DNA of 64,000 nucleotides, from contig CAJUFW010000001.1 in assembly GCA_910585655.1 (NCBI GenBank), positions 1 through 64,000 on the forward strand, given 5' to 3'. How positions within the stretch are numbered: the first letter of the stretch is position 1; each line of letters opens with the position of its first letter. Below are positions 16,497-24,618 of this stretch, piece by piece. Below the pieces are notes generated by a model that saw only the letters and a program-made list of their open reading frames with translations, made no database searches and was not told the origin of the DNA. The DNA is from an uncultured Lachnospiraceae bacterium (lineage in GTDB: Bacteria; Bacillota_A; Clostridia; Lachnospirales; Lachnospiraceae). Made by a program: the position numbers and the translations under genes.

Positions 16497-17948
16497 ATGG
16501 CAAAAAATAAAACAAGCTTTTTTTGCCGGGAATGCGGCAATGAGTCCGCCAAGTGGCTGGGTCAGTGTCCTGCCTGTAAAGCTTGGAACAGCTTTGTAGA
16601 GGCTCCCGCCGGGGGAGCCTCGGGCGGGCTGCCGCGCGGGATTTCTTCCGGAGGATATCAGACGGCGCAGTCAGGTGGATTACGGCAGAGGGCAGGCGGT
16701 AGCCAGGCGGGCATCGTAGGCGGTACGCCTTCTTCCGGCAGGTTTGGTGGCGTTACTTCTCTTTCTCAGGTATCGGTATTGGAGGACGAGCGGATTTCCT
16801 CCGGGATCGGAGAACTGGATCGGGTATTAGGCGGAGGGATTGTCAAAGGCTCTCTTGTTCTGGTCGGCGGGGATCCGGGTATCGGGAAGTCCACGCTGTT
16901 GCTGCAGATGTGCCGGGAGCTGACGACCAGGGAAGTATCCGTGCTGTATGTGTCCGGGGAGGAGTCTCTAAGGCAGATTCGGATGCGGGCGGATCGTTTG
17001 GGCGGGTTTTCCGGAGACTTAAAGCTTCTTTGTGAAACAAGCCTTGATATCATCATTGAATTGGTGCAGACAGAGCAGCCGGATTTGGTGGTGATCGATT
17101 CGATTCAGACGATGTACCGGGAAGACATTCCTTCTGCTCCGGGCAGCGCTGCCCAGGTAAGGGAGACGACGACGGCTCTGTTAGGACTGGCGAAAGGAAT
17201 GGGGATCTCTATTTTTATTGTCGGGCATGTTACCAAAGAGGGCGTAGTGGCAGGACCAAGAATGTTAGAACACATGGTGGATACCGTCTTATATTTCGAG
17301 GGAGAAAACGTGGCAGTTTACCGGCTGCTACGAGCTGTGAAAAACCGTTTTGGCTCGACCAATGAGGTCGGTGTTTTTGAAATGCAAAACAGCGGCTTGA
17401 CGGAAGTAAAGAATCCTTCTGAATATATGCTTCAGGGGATGCCGGAAAATGAGCCTGGCTCCGTAGTAGCCTGTACGATGGAGGGGACGCGTCCTATTTT
17501 GGTAGAGGTGCAGGCTCTGGTCTGTCAGACCAGCTTTAACATGCCGCGCCGGACAGCCGCAGGAATCGATTATAACCGGGTAAACCTGTTGATGGCGGTG
17601 TTGGAAAAACGAGCCGGAATGTCTTTGGCGTCCTGCGACGCTTATATCAACGTAGCAGGAGGGATGCGAGTCGGCGAGCCGGCTTTGGATTTGGCGATTG
17701 TGCTGGTGCTGATGTCCAGCTACCGGAACCGGGAGGTAAGCAACAAAACGATTGTGTTTGGCGAGGTCGGTTTGACCGGAGAAGTACGCGGTGTCAGTAT
17801 GGCAGGGCAGAGGGTAGAGGAAGCCGGAAAGTTAGGCTTTGAGACCTGTATTATGCCGGAAGTCAACCTGAGCGCAGTCAGAAGCACTAAAATGAAGCTA
17901 ATCGGCGTGAAAAATATCAGAGAATTGGCGGGGAGTTTTCGTGGGTAA
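16497..17948 (+). CDS. radA: DNA repair protein RadA (Sms)
   Basis: 483 residues. RadA is a RecA-like branch-migration helicase. It has an N-terminal C4 zinc finger (FFCRECGNESAKWLGQCPACK), then a Gly/Ser-rich linker longer than usual (about 38-85), Walker A GGDPGIGKST (about 122), Walker B LVVIDSIQTM, the RadA-specific KNRFG motif (AVKNRFGSTNEVG), and a Lon-protease-like C-terminal domain (about 335-483; DLAIVLVLMSSYRN). The start is 6 bases after the preceding stop and has only a weak GAGG site, which suggests coupling. The 3' end overlaps topB by 8 bases. Confidence 0.95.
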   Translation: MAKNKTSFFCRECGNESAKWLGQCPACKAWNSFVEAPAGGASGGLPRGISSGGYQTAQSGGLRQRAGGSQAGIVGGTPSSGRFGGVTSLSQVSVLEDERISSGIGELDRVLGGGIVKGSLVLVGGDPGIGKSTLLLQMCRELTTREVSVLYVSGEESLRQIRMRADRLGGFSGDLKLLCETSLDIIIELVQTEQPDLVVIDSIQTMYREDIPSAPGSAAQVRETTTALLGLAKGMGISIFIVGHVTKEGVVAGPRMLEHMVDTVLYFEGENVAVYRLLRAVKNRFGSTNEVGVFEMQNSGLTEVKNPSEYMLQGMPENEPGSVVACTMEGTRPILVEVQALVCQTSFNMPRRTAAGIDYNRVNLLMAVLEKRAGMSLASCDAYINVAGGMRVGEPALDLAIVLVLMSSYRNREVSNKTIVFGEVGLTGEVRGVSMAGQRVEEAGKLGFETCIMPEVNLSAVRSTKMKLIGVKNIRELAGSFRG

Positions 17949-20055
17949 AAGTCTGTTCATTTCCGAAAAGCCCAGTGTGGCGCAGGAATTTGCAAAAGCA
18001 TTGAAAATCAATGGAAAAAAGCAGGATGGCTATATCGAATCAGAGGATGCCGTCGTAACTTGGTGTGTCGGGCATTTGGTAACGATGAGTTATCCGGAAA
18101 TCTATGATCCGGCATTGAAGAAGTGGAATTTTCAGACGCTTCCTTTTTTGCCGGAACGTTTTTTATATGAGGTAATTCCGACAGTCAAAAAGCAATATGA
18201 AGTAGTAAGCAAGCTGCTAAATCGAAAAGACATTGACAAAATATATGTCTGTACCGACTCCGGGCGGGAAGGGGAATATATTTATCGTCTTGTAGACGAG
18301 ATGGCGCAGGTAGGGGAGAGCAAAGAAAAGCTCCGTGTATGGATTGATTCCCAGACCGAAGAGGAAATTTTGCGGGGAATCCAGGATGCAAAGCCGCTTT
18401 CCGAGTATGACAATCTGGCAAGCGCTGCCTACCTGCGGGCAAAAGAAGACTATTTGATGGGCATCAATTTTTCCAGAGCCCTTACTCTTAAATACGGCAA
18501 TGCCATTATGGATTTTTTAAACAACGGCAAATGGTCAGCAGTTTCGGTTGGTCGGGTGATGACTTGTGTGCTGGGGATGGTCGTACGCCGGGAACGGGAA
18601 ATCAGAGATTTTGTGGAAACGCCTTTTTACCGGGTGATTGCTACCTTTGGTAAGGAAGAGGAAACAGCGGCACAAGCACCAAAGCAGGCAACCGGGCAGA
18701 CAACAGGCTCCCATACCATTGAGGGAGAATGGCGTGCCGTAGAGGGTTCCGAGTATGCTCAGTCGCCGCTCCTTTATAAAGAAAATGGATTCCGAAAAGA
18801 AGAGGATGCGAAAAAGCTGATCGAAAAGTTACTGGCATCCGGCAAACAGCCAGTCGTAGAGAAGGTAGAAAAGAAGACCGAAAAAAAGAACCCGCCATTG
18901 CTGTACAACCTGGCGGAGCTGCAAAACGACTGTTCCAGAATGTTTAAAATCAGCCCGGACGAGACGTTAAAGATTGCACAGGAATTGTATGAAAAGAAGC
19001 TGGTGACATATCCAAGAACCGACGCCAGAGTTCTTTCCAGTGCCGTAGCAAAGGAAATTCATAAAAACCTGCAGGGGCTGACTGGTTATTCGGTGGCATC
19101 TTTGGGAACGACGGCAGCGGAGATTTTAAAGAAGGGTTCCCATAAAAAAATCGGCAATACCCGTTATACAAACGACAAGCAGATCACCGATCACTATGCG
19201 ATCATTCCGACCGGGCAGGGTTTGGGACAGCTAGGAGGCTTGACACCTCTTTCAGCAAAAGTCTATCAGGCGATCGTCAGACGGTTTTTGTGTATTTTCT
19301 TACCGCCGGCGGTCTATCAGAAATTGAATCTGATTGTAAAGATAGGAATCGAACACTTTTTTACTTCCTTTCGGCTGCTGATCGATCCGGGATATTTAAA
19401 GATCGCCAATCCTTCTGCGACACCTGCCGGTCAACCGCCTGCTTCCCAAGGAACAGCGGGTAATTCGGGAAATACAGGAGCCGGAGCAGGGAACCTGGTG
19501 CCGGGCAACCAGGAGGGCGATACGTTAGACGCTGAACTGGTGGCGTTTGCCGGAAGCTTAAAAAAAGGAATGATACTAATCCTTAAAGGCATGAACATAA
19601 AAGAAGGAAAAACCAGTCCGCCGAAGCGTTACAATTCCGGCAGTATGATTTTAGCGATGGAAAACGCCGGGCAACTGATTGAAGATGAAGAACTGCGGGC
19701 GCAGATCAAAGGAAGCGGAATCGGCACAAGCGCGACCAGAGCGGAGATTTTAAACAAGCTGGTAAAGATCAATTATTTAAAGCTGAATAAAAAGACGCAG
19801 ATCATTACACCTGCCCAGCAGGGAGAGCTGGTTTATGAGGTGGTCTATTCCTCCATCCGCTCTCTTCTAAACCCGGAACTGACGGCAAGCTGGGAAAAGG
19901 GTCTGACCTACGTCTCCGAAGGCAGCATCAGTGAAGAAGAATACATGCAGAAGCTGACCGGATTTGTTTCCCGAATGACCGAAGGCGTAAAAAAACTGGG
20001 AAACCAGTCGGCACTCCGAGGGGCATTTGACCGGGTAGCGGCATATTATAAATAA
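17941..20055 (+). CDS. topB: DNA topoisomerase III (type IA)
   Basis: 704 residues. It relaxes and decatenates single-stranded regions of DNA. The N-terminal TOPRIM domain has SLFISEKPSVAQEFA with the catalytic Glu and TDSGREGEYIYR. The 5Y domain has the nucleophile Tyr in VTYPRTDARVL (about residue 356). The C-terminal part (SGIGTSATRAEILNKL) is typical of TopB. Two low-complexity inserts stand out, an Ala/Gln/Thr stretch near 240-262 and a Gly/Asn/Ala stretch near 495-525. They probably form flexible surface loops. The start is GTG at 17941, inside the end of radA, so translation is coupled. Confidence 0.93.
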   Translation: MGKSLFISEKPSVAQEFAKALKINGKKQDGYIESEDAVVTWCVGHLVTMSYPEIYDPALKKWNFQTLPFLPERFLYEVIPTVKKQYEVVSKLLNRKDIDKIYVCTDSGREGEYIYRLVDEMAQVGESKEKLRVWIDSQTEEEILRGIQDAKPLSEYDNLASAAYLRAKEDYLMGINFSRALTLKYGNAIMDFLNNGKWSAVSVGRVMTCVLGMVVRREREIRDFVETPFYRVIATFGKEEETAAQAPKQATGQTTGSHTIEGEWRAVEGSEYAQSPLLYKENGFRKEEDAKKLIEKLLASGKQPVVEKVEKKTEKKNPPLLYNLAELQNDCSRMFKISPDETLKIAQELYEKKLVTYPRTDARVLSSAVAKEIHKNLQGLTGYSVASLGTTAAEILKKGSHKKIGNTRYTNDKQITDHYAIIPTGQGLGQLGGLTPLSAKVYQAIVRRFLCIFLPPAVYQKLNLIVKIGIEHFFTSFRLLIDPGYLKIANPSATPAGQPPASQGTAGNSGNTGAGAGNLVPGNQEGDTLDAELVAFAGSLKKGMILILKGMNIKEGKTSPPKRYNSGSMILAMENAGQLIEDEELRAQIKGSGIGTSATRAEILNKLVKINYLKLNKKTQIITPAQQGELVYEVVYSSIRSLLNPELTASWEKGLTYVSEGSISEEEYMQKLTGFVSRMTEGVKKLGNQSALRGAFDRVAAYYK

Positions 20056-20066
20056 ATTAGGCGTAT

Positions 20067-20086
20067 AGCGCTTACGGAACTTAAAA
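20067..20086 (+). repeat. Truncated copy of the nested-stem element (3' end only)
   Basis: AGCGCTTACGGAACTTAAAA is identical to 20175-20194, the outer 3' stem plus conserved tail of the full element downstream. It lies 108 bases before that copy, which is one unit length. Confidence 0.7.
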
Positions 20087-20089
20087 ACA

Positions 20090-20194
20090 GTAAGCGCTTG
20101 TAAGAGTACCACAGATAATATTCAGACGCGGGTCTTTGCGGCTGGATATTATCTGCCGGTAAAGGTACTCGGAAAGCGCTTACGGAACTTAAAA
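20090..20194 (+). repeat. Nested-stem structured element, copy 1 (before glmS)
   Basis: There are three co-linear stems. Outer: GTAAGCGCTT (20090-20099) with AAGCGCTTAC (20174-20183). Middle: GAGTACC (20104-20110) with GGTACTC (20164-20170). Inner: CAGATAATATT (20112-20122) with GATATTATCTG (20145-20155), continuing as CAG-A-CGC (20123-20129) with GCG-G-CTG (20138-20144) around an 8-base loop. The tail GGAACTTAAAA follows at 20184-20194. Copies 2 and 3 keep this layout with different stem sequences. Confidence 0.75.
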
Positions 20195-20197
20195 TCA

Positions 20198-20303
20198 GCA
20201 AAAATCCGGACAGGACACAGCAAACTGTTCAGACGCTGGGTTTTGCGGCTGAATAGTTTGCTTAGGATGAAGTGTCCAGGGAGGATTTTTGCGGAACTAA
20301 AAA
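20198..20303 (+). repeat. Nested-stem structured element, copy 2 (leader of glmS)
   Basis: Outer: GCAAAAATCC (20198-20207) with GGATTTTTGC (20283-20292). Middle: GGACAC (20213-20218) with GTGTCC (20272-20277). Inner: AGCAAACTGTTC (20219-20230) with GAATAGTTTGCT (20251-20262), running into AGACGC/GCGGCT around TGGGTTTT. The tail GGAACTAAAAA is at 20293-20303, directly before the AAAGGA ribosome site of glmS. Confidence 0.75.
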
Positions 20304-20323
20304 TCAGAAAGGATATAGATAAT

Positions 20324-22150
20324 ATGTGTGGAATTGTTGGGTATATCGGAAAGCAGCAAGCTGCTCCGATTTTATTAGACGGGTTGTCAAAGCTGGAATA
20401 CCGGGGATATGATTCGGCAGGAATCGCGGTATTTGACGGCGGAAAAATCCAGATTGCCAAGGCGCGGGGCAGGCTTTCCGTGCTGCGGGAGCTGACCGGA
20501 GAGGGAAGTCAGGTCAAGGGAACCGTGGGCATCGGGCATACACGCTGGGCAACGCATGGCGCGCCGTCGGATATGAATTCTCATCCTCATTTCAATGCGG
20601 ATGAGACGATTACGATTGTCCATAATGGAATTATTGAAAATTATCAGAAGCTAAAAGGATATCTGACAGAAAAGGGCTATCAGTTTCAGACGGAAACGGA
20701 TACAGAGACGGTTGTACAGCTCATTGATTATTATTATGAGGGAGATCCGCTGGCAGCGATTGAGCGTGCAGTCAGCCGTCTGGAAGGTTCCTATGCGCTA
20801 GGTGTTTTATTTGCCGATTTTCCGGATGAATACTTTGCCGTCAGAAAGGACAGTCCTCTGGTGGTAGGTGTTTCGCCGGAGGGAAACTTTATTGCTTCGG
20901 ATGTGCCAGCCTTTTTAAAATATACCAAAGAGGTCTATTTTATGGAAAATGGAGAGATTGCCCGTATTGGTCGGGATACGATCCATTTTTACAATCAGGA
21001 TTTTGAAGAGATTACCAAAGAACTGGCAACGATTGACTGGGATATTGCAGCGGCGGAAAAGGGCGGCTTCGAGCATTTTATGTTAAAAGAGATCTACGAG
21101 CAGCCAAAGGCGCTGCGGGATACGATCCATCCAAGAATCAAAAACGGAGTGCTGGATTTATCGGAAACCGGGCTTTCCGAAGAGGAGATAAAACAGATTC
21201 AAAAAATAGATATTATAGCGTGCGGTTCGGCGTATCATACGGGAGTGGCTGCCAAATATGTGTTTGAGCAGATGGCAGGAATTCCGGTTGAGGTTGATTT
21301 GGCAAGTGAATTCCGTTACCGTAATCCGCTGCTGACAAAGGATACGTTGGTGATTATCGTCAGTCAGTCCGGAGAGACGGCAGATTCTCTGGCAGCGCTC
21401 CGGGAGGCAAAAAAGCGGGGTGCCAGGGCGCTTGGTATCGTCAATGTCGTGGGCAGCAGCATTGCCAGAGAAGCAGATAATTGTATGTATACCTGGGCAG
21501 GACCGGAAATCGCTGTAGCAACGACCAAAGCCTACAGCACTCAGCTCGTCGCCTTTTATATGCTGGCGATGTATTTTGCCAACATCAGAGGCACTATTAC
21601 CACTCCGCAATATTCACAGTTAATGGAACAGCTTACCGTTTTGCCGGAACAGGTACAGGCAATCTTGGAGGACAAAGAAAACATCCAATATTATGCAACG
21701 CAGTACGTGGCAGCAAAGGATATCTTTTTTATCGGACGCGGCTTGGACTACGCCGCCTCCCTGGAGGGTTCACTCAAACTAAAAGAGATTTCCTATATCC
21801 ATTCCGAAGCCTATGCGGCAGGAGAATTAAAGCATGGCCCGATTGCCTTGATTGAGGACGGCACCTGGGTTACAGGACTTTTGACGCAGGAGCAGCTATA
21901 TAAAAAGACAATCAGCAACATGGTAGAGGTAAAAAGTCGTGGAGCAAAGCTTTTGGCTCTGACCAATGAAGGGAATACCGAGGTGGAACAATGCGCCGAT
22001 CTGGTGATTTATATTCCGGAAACCAGCCCTTATTTTACTGTATCGCTTGCCATTGTGCCGCTTCAGCTTCTGTCCTATTATGTAGCAGTCGGAAAAGGCT
22101 TTGACGTCGATAAGCCGCGGAACCTGGCGAAGTCGGTGACGGTGGAGTAA
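20324..22150 (+). CDS. glmS: Glutamine--fructose-6-phosphate aminotransferase (isomerizing)
   Basis: 608 residues. GlmS makes glucosamine-6-phosphate, the first step to UDP-GlcNAc for the cell wall. The N-terminal glutaminase domain must begin with Cys after Met removal, which fixes the start at ATG 20324 (MCGIVGYIGKQQAAP). Also seen are EYRGYDSAGIA, GHTRWATHG, two SIS domains (IIACGSAYHTG near 305 and FFIGRGLDYAASLEGSLKLKE near 470), and the conserved end KPRNLAKSVTVE. The leader holds two nested-stem elements instead of a glmS ribozyme: the ribozyme core sequence is not visible in 20056-20323. The spacing from AAAGGA to ATG is slightly long. Confidence 0.95.
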   Translation: MCGIVGYIGKQQAAPILLDGLSKLEYRGYDSAGIAVFDGGKIQIAKARGRLSVLRELTGEGSQVKGTVGIGHTRWATHGAPSDMNSHPHFNADETITIVHNGIIENYQKLKGYLTEKGYQFQTETDTETVVQLIDYYYEGDPLAAIERAVSRLEGSYALGVLFADFPDEYFAVRKDSPLVVGVSPEGNFIASDVPAFLKYTKEVYFMENGEIARIGRDTIHFYNQDFEEITKELATIDWDIAAAEKGGFEHFMLKEIYEQPKALRDTIHPRIKNGVLDLSETGLSEEEIKQIQKIDIIACGSAYHTGVAAKYVFEQMAGIPVEVDLASEFRYRNPLLTKDTLVIIVSQSGETADSLAALREAKKRGARALGIVNVVGSSIAREADNCMYTWAGPEIAVATTKAYSTQLVAFYMLAMYFANIRGTITTPQYSQLMEQLTVLPEQVQAILEDKENIQYYATQYVAAKDIFFIGRGLDYAASLEGSLKLKEISYIHSEAYAAGELKHGPIALIEDGTWVTGLLTQEQLYKKTISNMVEVKSRGAKLLALTNEGNTEVEQCADLVIYIPETSPYFTVSLAIVPLQLLSYYVAVGKGFDVDKPRNLAKSVTVE

Positions 22151-22265
22151 GAAAATCGATCCATTTGAACTATTTCAAAGTCCAATCGTTCCGGACATAC
22201 CGGAAAATTTATAAAAACCGGAGGGAGCTTTAGAGAGAAAAAGAGGGAAGGAGAGAAAAACAGTG

Positions 22266-22949
22266 ATGGAACAGCTAACGATAGCGCAGTTATACGATTT
22301 AAGCAAAACATTGGCAGGAGAGTATTTCAAACAGTTTCGGTATCCCTGGGAGGCACTTCCTGGCATCGGGGAGGAAATCAAGCGGTTAGGAGCTTTGCTG
22401 CCCGCAGAAGAATATGAACAGCGGGGAGAGGATATCTGGGTGGCAAAATCGGCAAAAGTGGCGCCGACTGCTTGTATCAACGGACCATGTATCATCGGAA
22501 AGGAAGCGGAAGTGAGGCATTGTGCGTTTATCCGTGGAAAGGCATTGATCGGAGAACATGCGGTAGTCGGGAATTCTACGGAGTTAAAAAACGTCATTTT
22601 ATTTGATTCTGTTCAAGTGCCGCATTACAATTATGTCGGAGACTCGATTTTGGGCTTTAAGGCGCATATGGGAGCGGGTTCGATTACCAGCAATGTCAAA
22701 TCAGATAAAACGTTAGTAACGATTCGGGTTCCTGCCGACGGAAAGGCTTTAAACGCTTGTTTGGAAACGGGATTAAAAAAAGTAGGGGCAATGCTCGGAG
22801 ACTATGTAGAAGTAGGCTGTAACAGTGTGTTAAATCCGGGAACGGTGGTTGGACGAAACTGCCAGATTTATCCGCTTTCGATGGTCAGAGGGTATGTACC
22901 AGAGGGGCATATTTACAAAAATAAAAATGAAATTGTCGGGAAAGAATAA
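22266..22949 (+). CDS. Left-handed beta-helix (hexapeptide) protein, sugar-nucleotide pyrophosphorylase-like
   Basis: 227 residues. An N-terminal helical part (about 1-60; QLYDLSKTLAGEYFKQFRYPWEAL) is followed by hexapeptide repeats forming a left-handed beta-helix (about 65-215; APTACINGPCIIGKEAEVRHCAFIRGKALIGEHAVVGNSTEL is summarised here in part as repeats of [LIV]-G-x4). It resembles the acetyltransferase half of GlmU and UDP-GlcNAc pyrophosphorylase-related proteins but lacks the nucleotidyltransferase domain. Its place directly after glmS suggests an amino-sugar role, though the reaction is not established. Start ATG 22266 (GTG 22263 is possible); AAGGAGAG lies upstream. Confidence 0.7.
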   Translation: MEQLTIAQLYDLSKTLAGEYFKQFRYPWEALPGIGEEIKRLGALLPAEEYEQRGEDIWVAKSAKVAPTACINGPCIIGKEAEVRHCAFIRGKALIGEHAVVGNSTELKNVILFDSVQVPHYNYVGDSILGFKAHMGAGSITSNVKSDKTLVTIRVPADGKALNACLETGLKKVGAMLGDYVEVGCNSVLNPGTVVGRNCQIYPLSMVRGYVPEGHIYKNKNEIVGKE

Positions 22950-22990
22950 TCAGGAACAAAAAATACGAACGTCAAAAGGAGAATGGTAAG

Positions 22991-23635
22991 ATGCAGGAGA
23001 CAACGTTGTTGCAATTTATTAAAGCCTTATCTTCCAAGGCTCCCGTCCCAGGCGGCGGGGGAGCAAGTGCCTTGGCAGGAGCCATTGGGACGGCTTTGGC
23101 GTCTATGGTAGGGAACCTGACGTCCGGAAAGAAAAAATATGCCGAATACCAGCCGGATATCGAACGAATCTTAGAGGAAGCGGAGCGGCTGACGACAAAG
23201 CTTCTTCAGTTGATCGAGGAGGACGCCGCTGTGTTTGAGCCGCTTTCTAAGGCATATGGTCTGCCAAAAGGAACTCCGGAGGAGCTGGCGCATAAGGAAG
23301 AGGTTATGGAAGGCGCGTTGTATGAAGCCAGTCTGGTGCCGCTCCGTATAATGGAGACAGCCGTAGAAGCTATCCGGCTTCAAGAGGAGTTATCTGTCAA
23401 AGGCTCCGTTCTGGCGATCAGTGATGTAGGCGTGGGTGCAAAGCTTTTGGAAGCCGCTCTGCAGGGAGCGTCCTTAAACGTATATATCAATACAAAGCTG
23501 ATGAAGAACCGGGAACAGGCAGAGGAATTAAACCAACGGGCAGAAGCCTTGATCCAAGAAGGAGCCGAACGGAGTCAGCAGGTATTTGAGGTGGTAAAGA
23601 GCCGGTTGTTAGGGACAGATGTTAAGAGAAAATAA
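22991..23635 (+). CDS. fchA: Cyclodeaminase/cyclohydrolase family protein (FchA-like methenyl-THF cyclohydrolase)
   Basis: 214 residues, mostly helical. The signature APVPGGGGASALAGAIGTALASMVGNLT near residues 16-43 is that of the formimidoyl-THF cyclodeaminase/FchA family. Also seen are EEDAAVFEPLSKAYGLPK and the late GSVLAISDVGVGAKLLEAAL. In clostridia FchA interconverts methenyl-THF and formyl-THF. folD lies about 110 bases downstream and fhs elsewhere in the window, so a C1-folate role is likely. AAAGGAG precedes the ATG. Confidence 0.85.
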   Translation: MQETTLLQFIKALSSKAPVPGGGGASALAGAIGTALASMVGNLTSGKKKYAEYQPDIERILEEAERLTTKLLQLIEEDAAVFEPLSKAYGLPKGTPEELAHKEEVMEGALYEASLVPLRIMETAVEAIRLQEELSVKGSVLAISDVGVGAKLLEAALQGASLNVYINTKLMKNREQAEELNQRAEALIQEGAERSQQVFEVVKSRLLGTDVKRK

Positions 23636-23749
23636 CGATTACGTCATAAGCAGGAACTTACTACGAAATAAAAACGAGAGTATGACAGGGAAGGAGGAAG
23701 ACCGACGCTTTGTTTAAGCCTTGTTTACATGCAGCCGGTCGTTTGTGTG

Positions 23750-24604
23750 ATGGAACTTATCAAAGGTAGAGAGGTCGTAGCGGCTCTTAATAAAAGACTG
23801 ACCGAAGAGGTGGAACAACTGACGGCTGCCGGAAAGCGCCCTCCTAAGTTAGCGATTCTGCGGGTAGGAGAGCAGCCGGATCAGATTTCCTATGAACGCG
23901 GAGCCGGGAAGCGGATGGATAAGATTGGAATTTCCCATCAGGAATATGTTTATCCGGGGGATATTGACCAGGAACGATTTTACCAGGAGTTTGACCGTAT
24001 TAACGCCGATCCGGAAATCGACGGTATATTGCTGCTTCGTCCGCTTCCTGCACATTTAAAGGAAAAAGAGCTGGAGCGCCGCATCGATCCGGCTAAGGAT
24101 ATGGACGGTATCAGCCCGATGAATCAGGCGAAAGTAATGGCAGGCGAAGCGGATGGTTTTGCTCCTTGCACGCCGGAGGCAGTCCTGGAACTGCTAGACT
24201 ATGCCGGAATAGAACTAAGCGGAAAACGTGTGACAGTCGTCGGTCGAAGTATGGTCGTTGGAAAGCCGTTGGCGCTGCTGTTACTAAACCGCCATGCAAC
24301 GGCTACAGTCTGTCATACCAGGACGAAAGATCTTGCGGCAGAGTGTCAGAGAGCCGAGATTTTGATTGCTGCTGCCGGGAAAGCAAAGCTGCTGACTGCC
24401 GAGCATGTAGGAGAGCAGGCAGTGGTCGTAGATGTGGGCATCAACGTAGCAGAAGACGGGACGCTTTGCGGTGACGTAGACTTTGCTTCGGTAGAGACCG
24501 CCGGTAAAGCGGCGGCGATTACGCCTGTACCCGGAGGCGTCGGCACCGTCACAACGTCTGTTCTGGCAAAACATGTACTAGAGGCAAGGCTGCGGAACTC
24601 GTAA
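23750..24604 (+). CDS. folD: Bifunctional methylene-THF dehydrogenase/methenyl-THF cyclohydrolase FolD
   Basis: 284 residues from MELIKGREVVAALNKRL. FolD oxidises 5,10-methylene-THF with NADP and hydrolyses methenyl-THF. Visible are the catalytic region SYERGAGKRMDKIGI (the family has Y-x4-K), GILLLRPLPAH, DMDGISPMNQ, the nucleotide site VVGRSMVVGKPLALLLL, and PVPGGVGTVTTSVLAKH at the end. An in-frame ATG at 23729 would add seven residues. Neither start has a clear ribosome site, because the AGGAGG at 23692-23697 is too far upstream. ATG 23750 matches the usual family start best. It is co-oriented with fchA and followed after 14 bases by glpK. Confidence 0.9.
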   Translation: MELIKGREVVAALNKRLTEEVEQLTAAGKRPPKLAILRVGEQPDQISYERGAGKRMDKIGISHQEYVYPGDIDQERFYQEFDRINADPEIDGILLLRPLPAHLKEKELERRIDPAKDMDGISPMNQAKVMAGEADGFAPCTPEAVLELLDYAGIELSGKRVTVVGRSMVVGKPLALLLLNRHATATVCHTRTKDLAAECQRAEILIAAAGKAKLLTAEHVGEQAVVVDVGINVAEDGTLCGDVDFASVETAGKAAAITPVPGGVGTVTTSVLAKHVLEARLRNS

Positions 24605-24618
24605 TGGAGGTATAAGGT

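Noticed and set aside
20243..20323. N-terminal extension of GlmS
   Set aside because: GlmS needs Cys directly after Met for glutaminase activity, fixing the start at 20324; the extension is structured leader.
20056..20323. CRISPR-like array
   Set aside because: The repeats are imperfect, only two to three units, and built of nested inverted repeats with no unique spacers.
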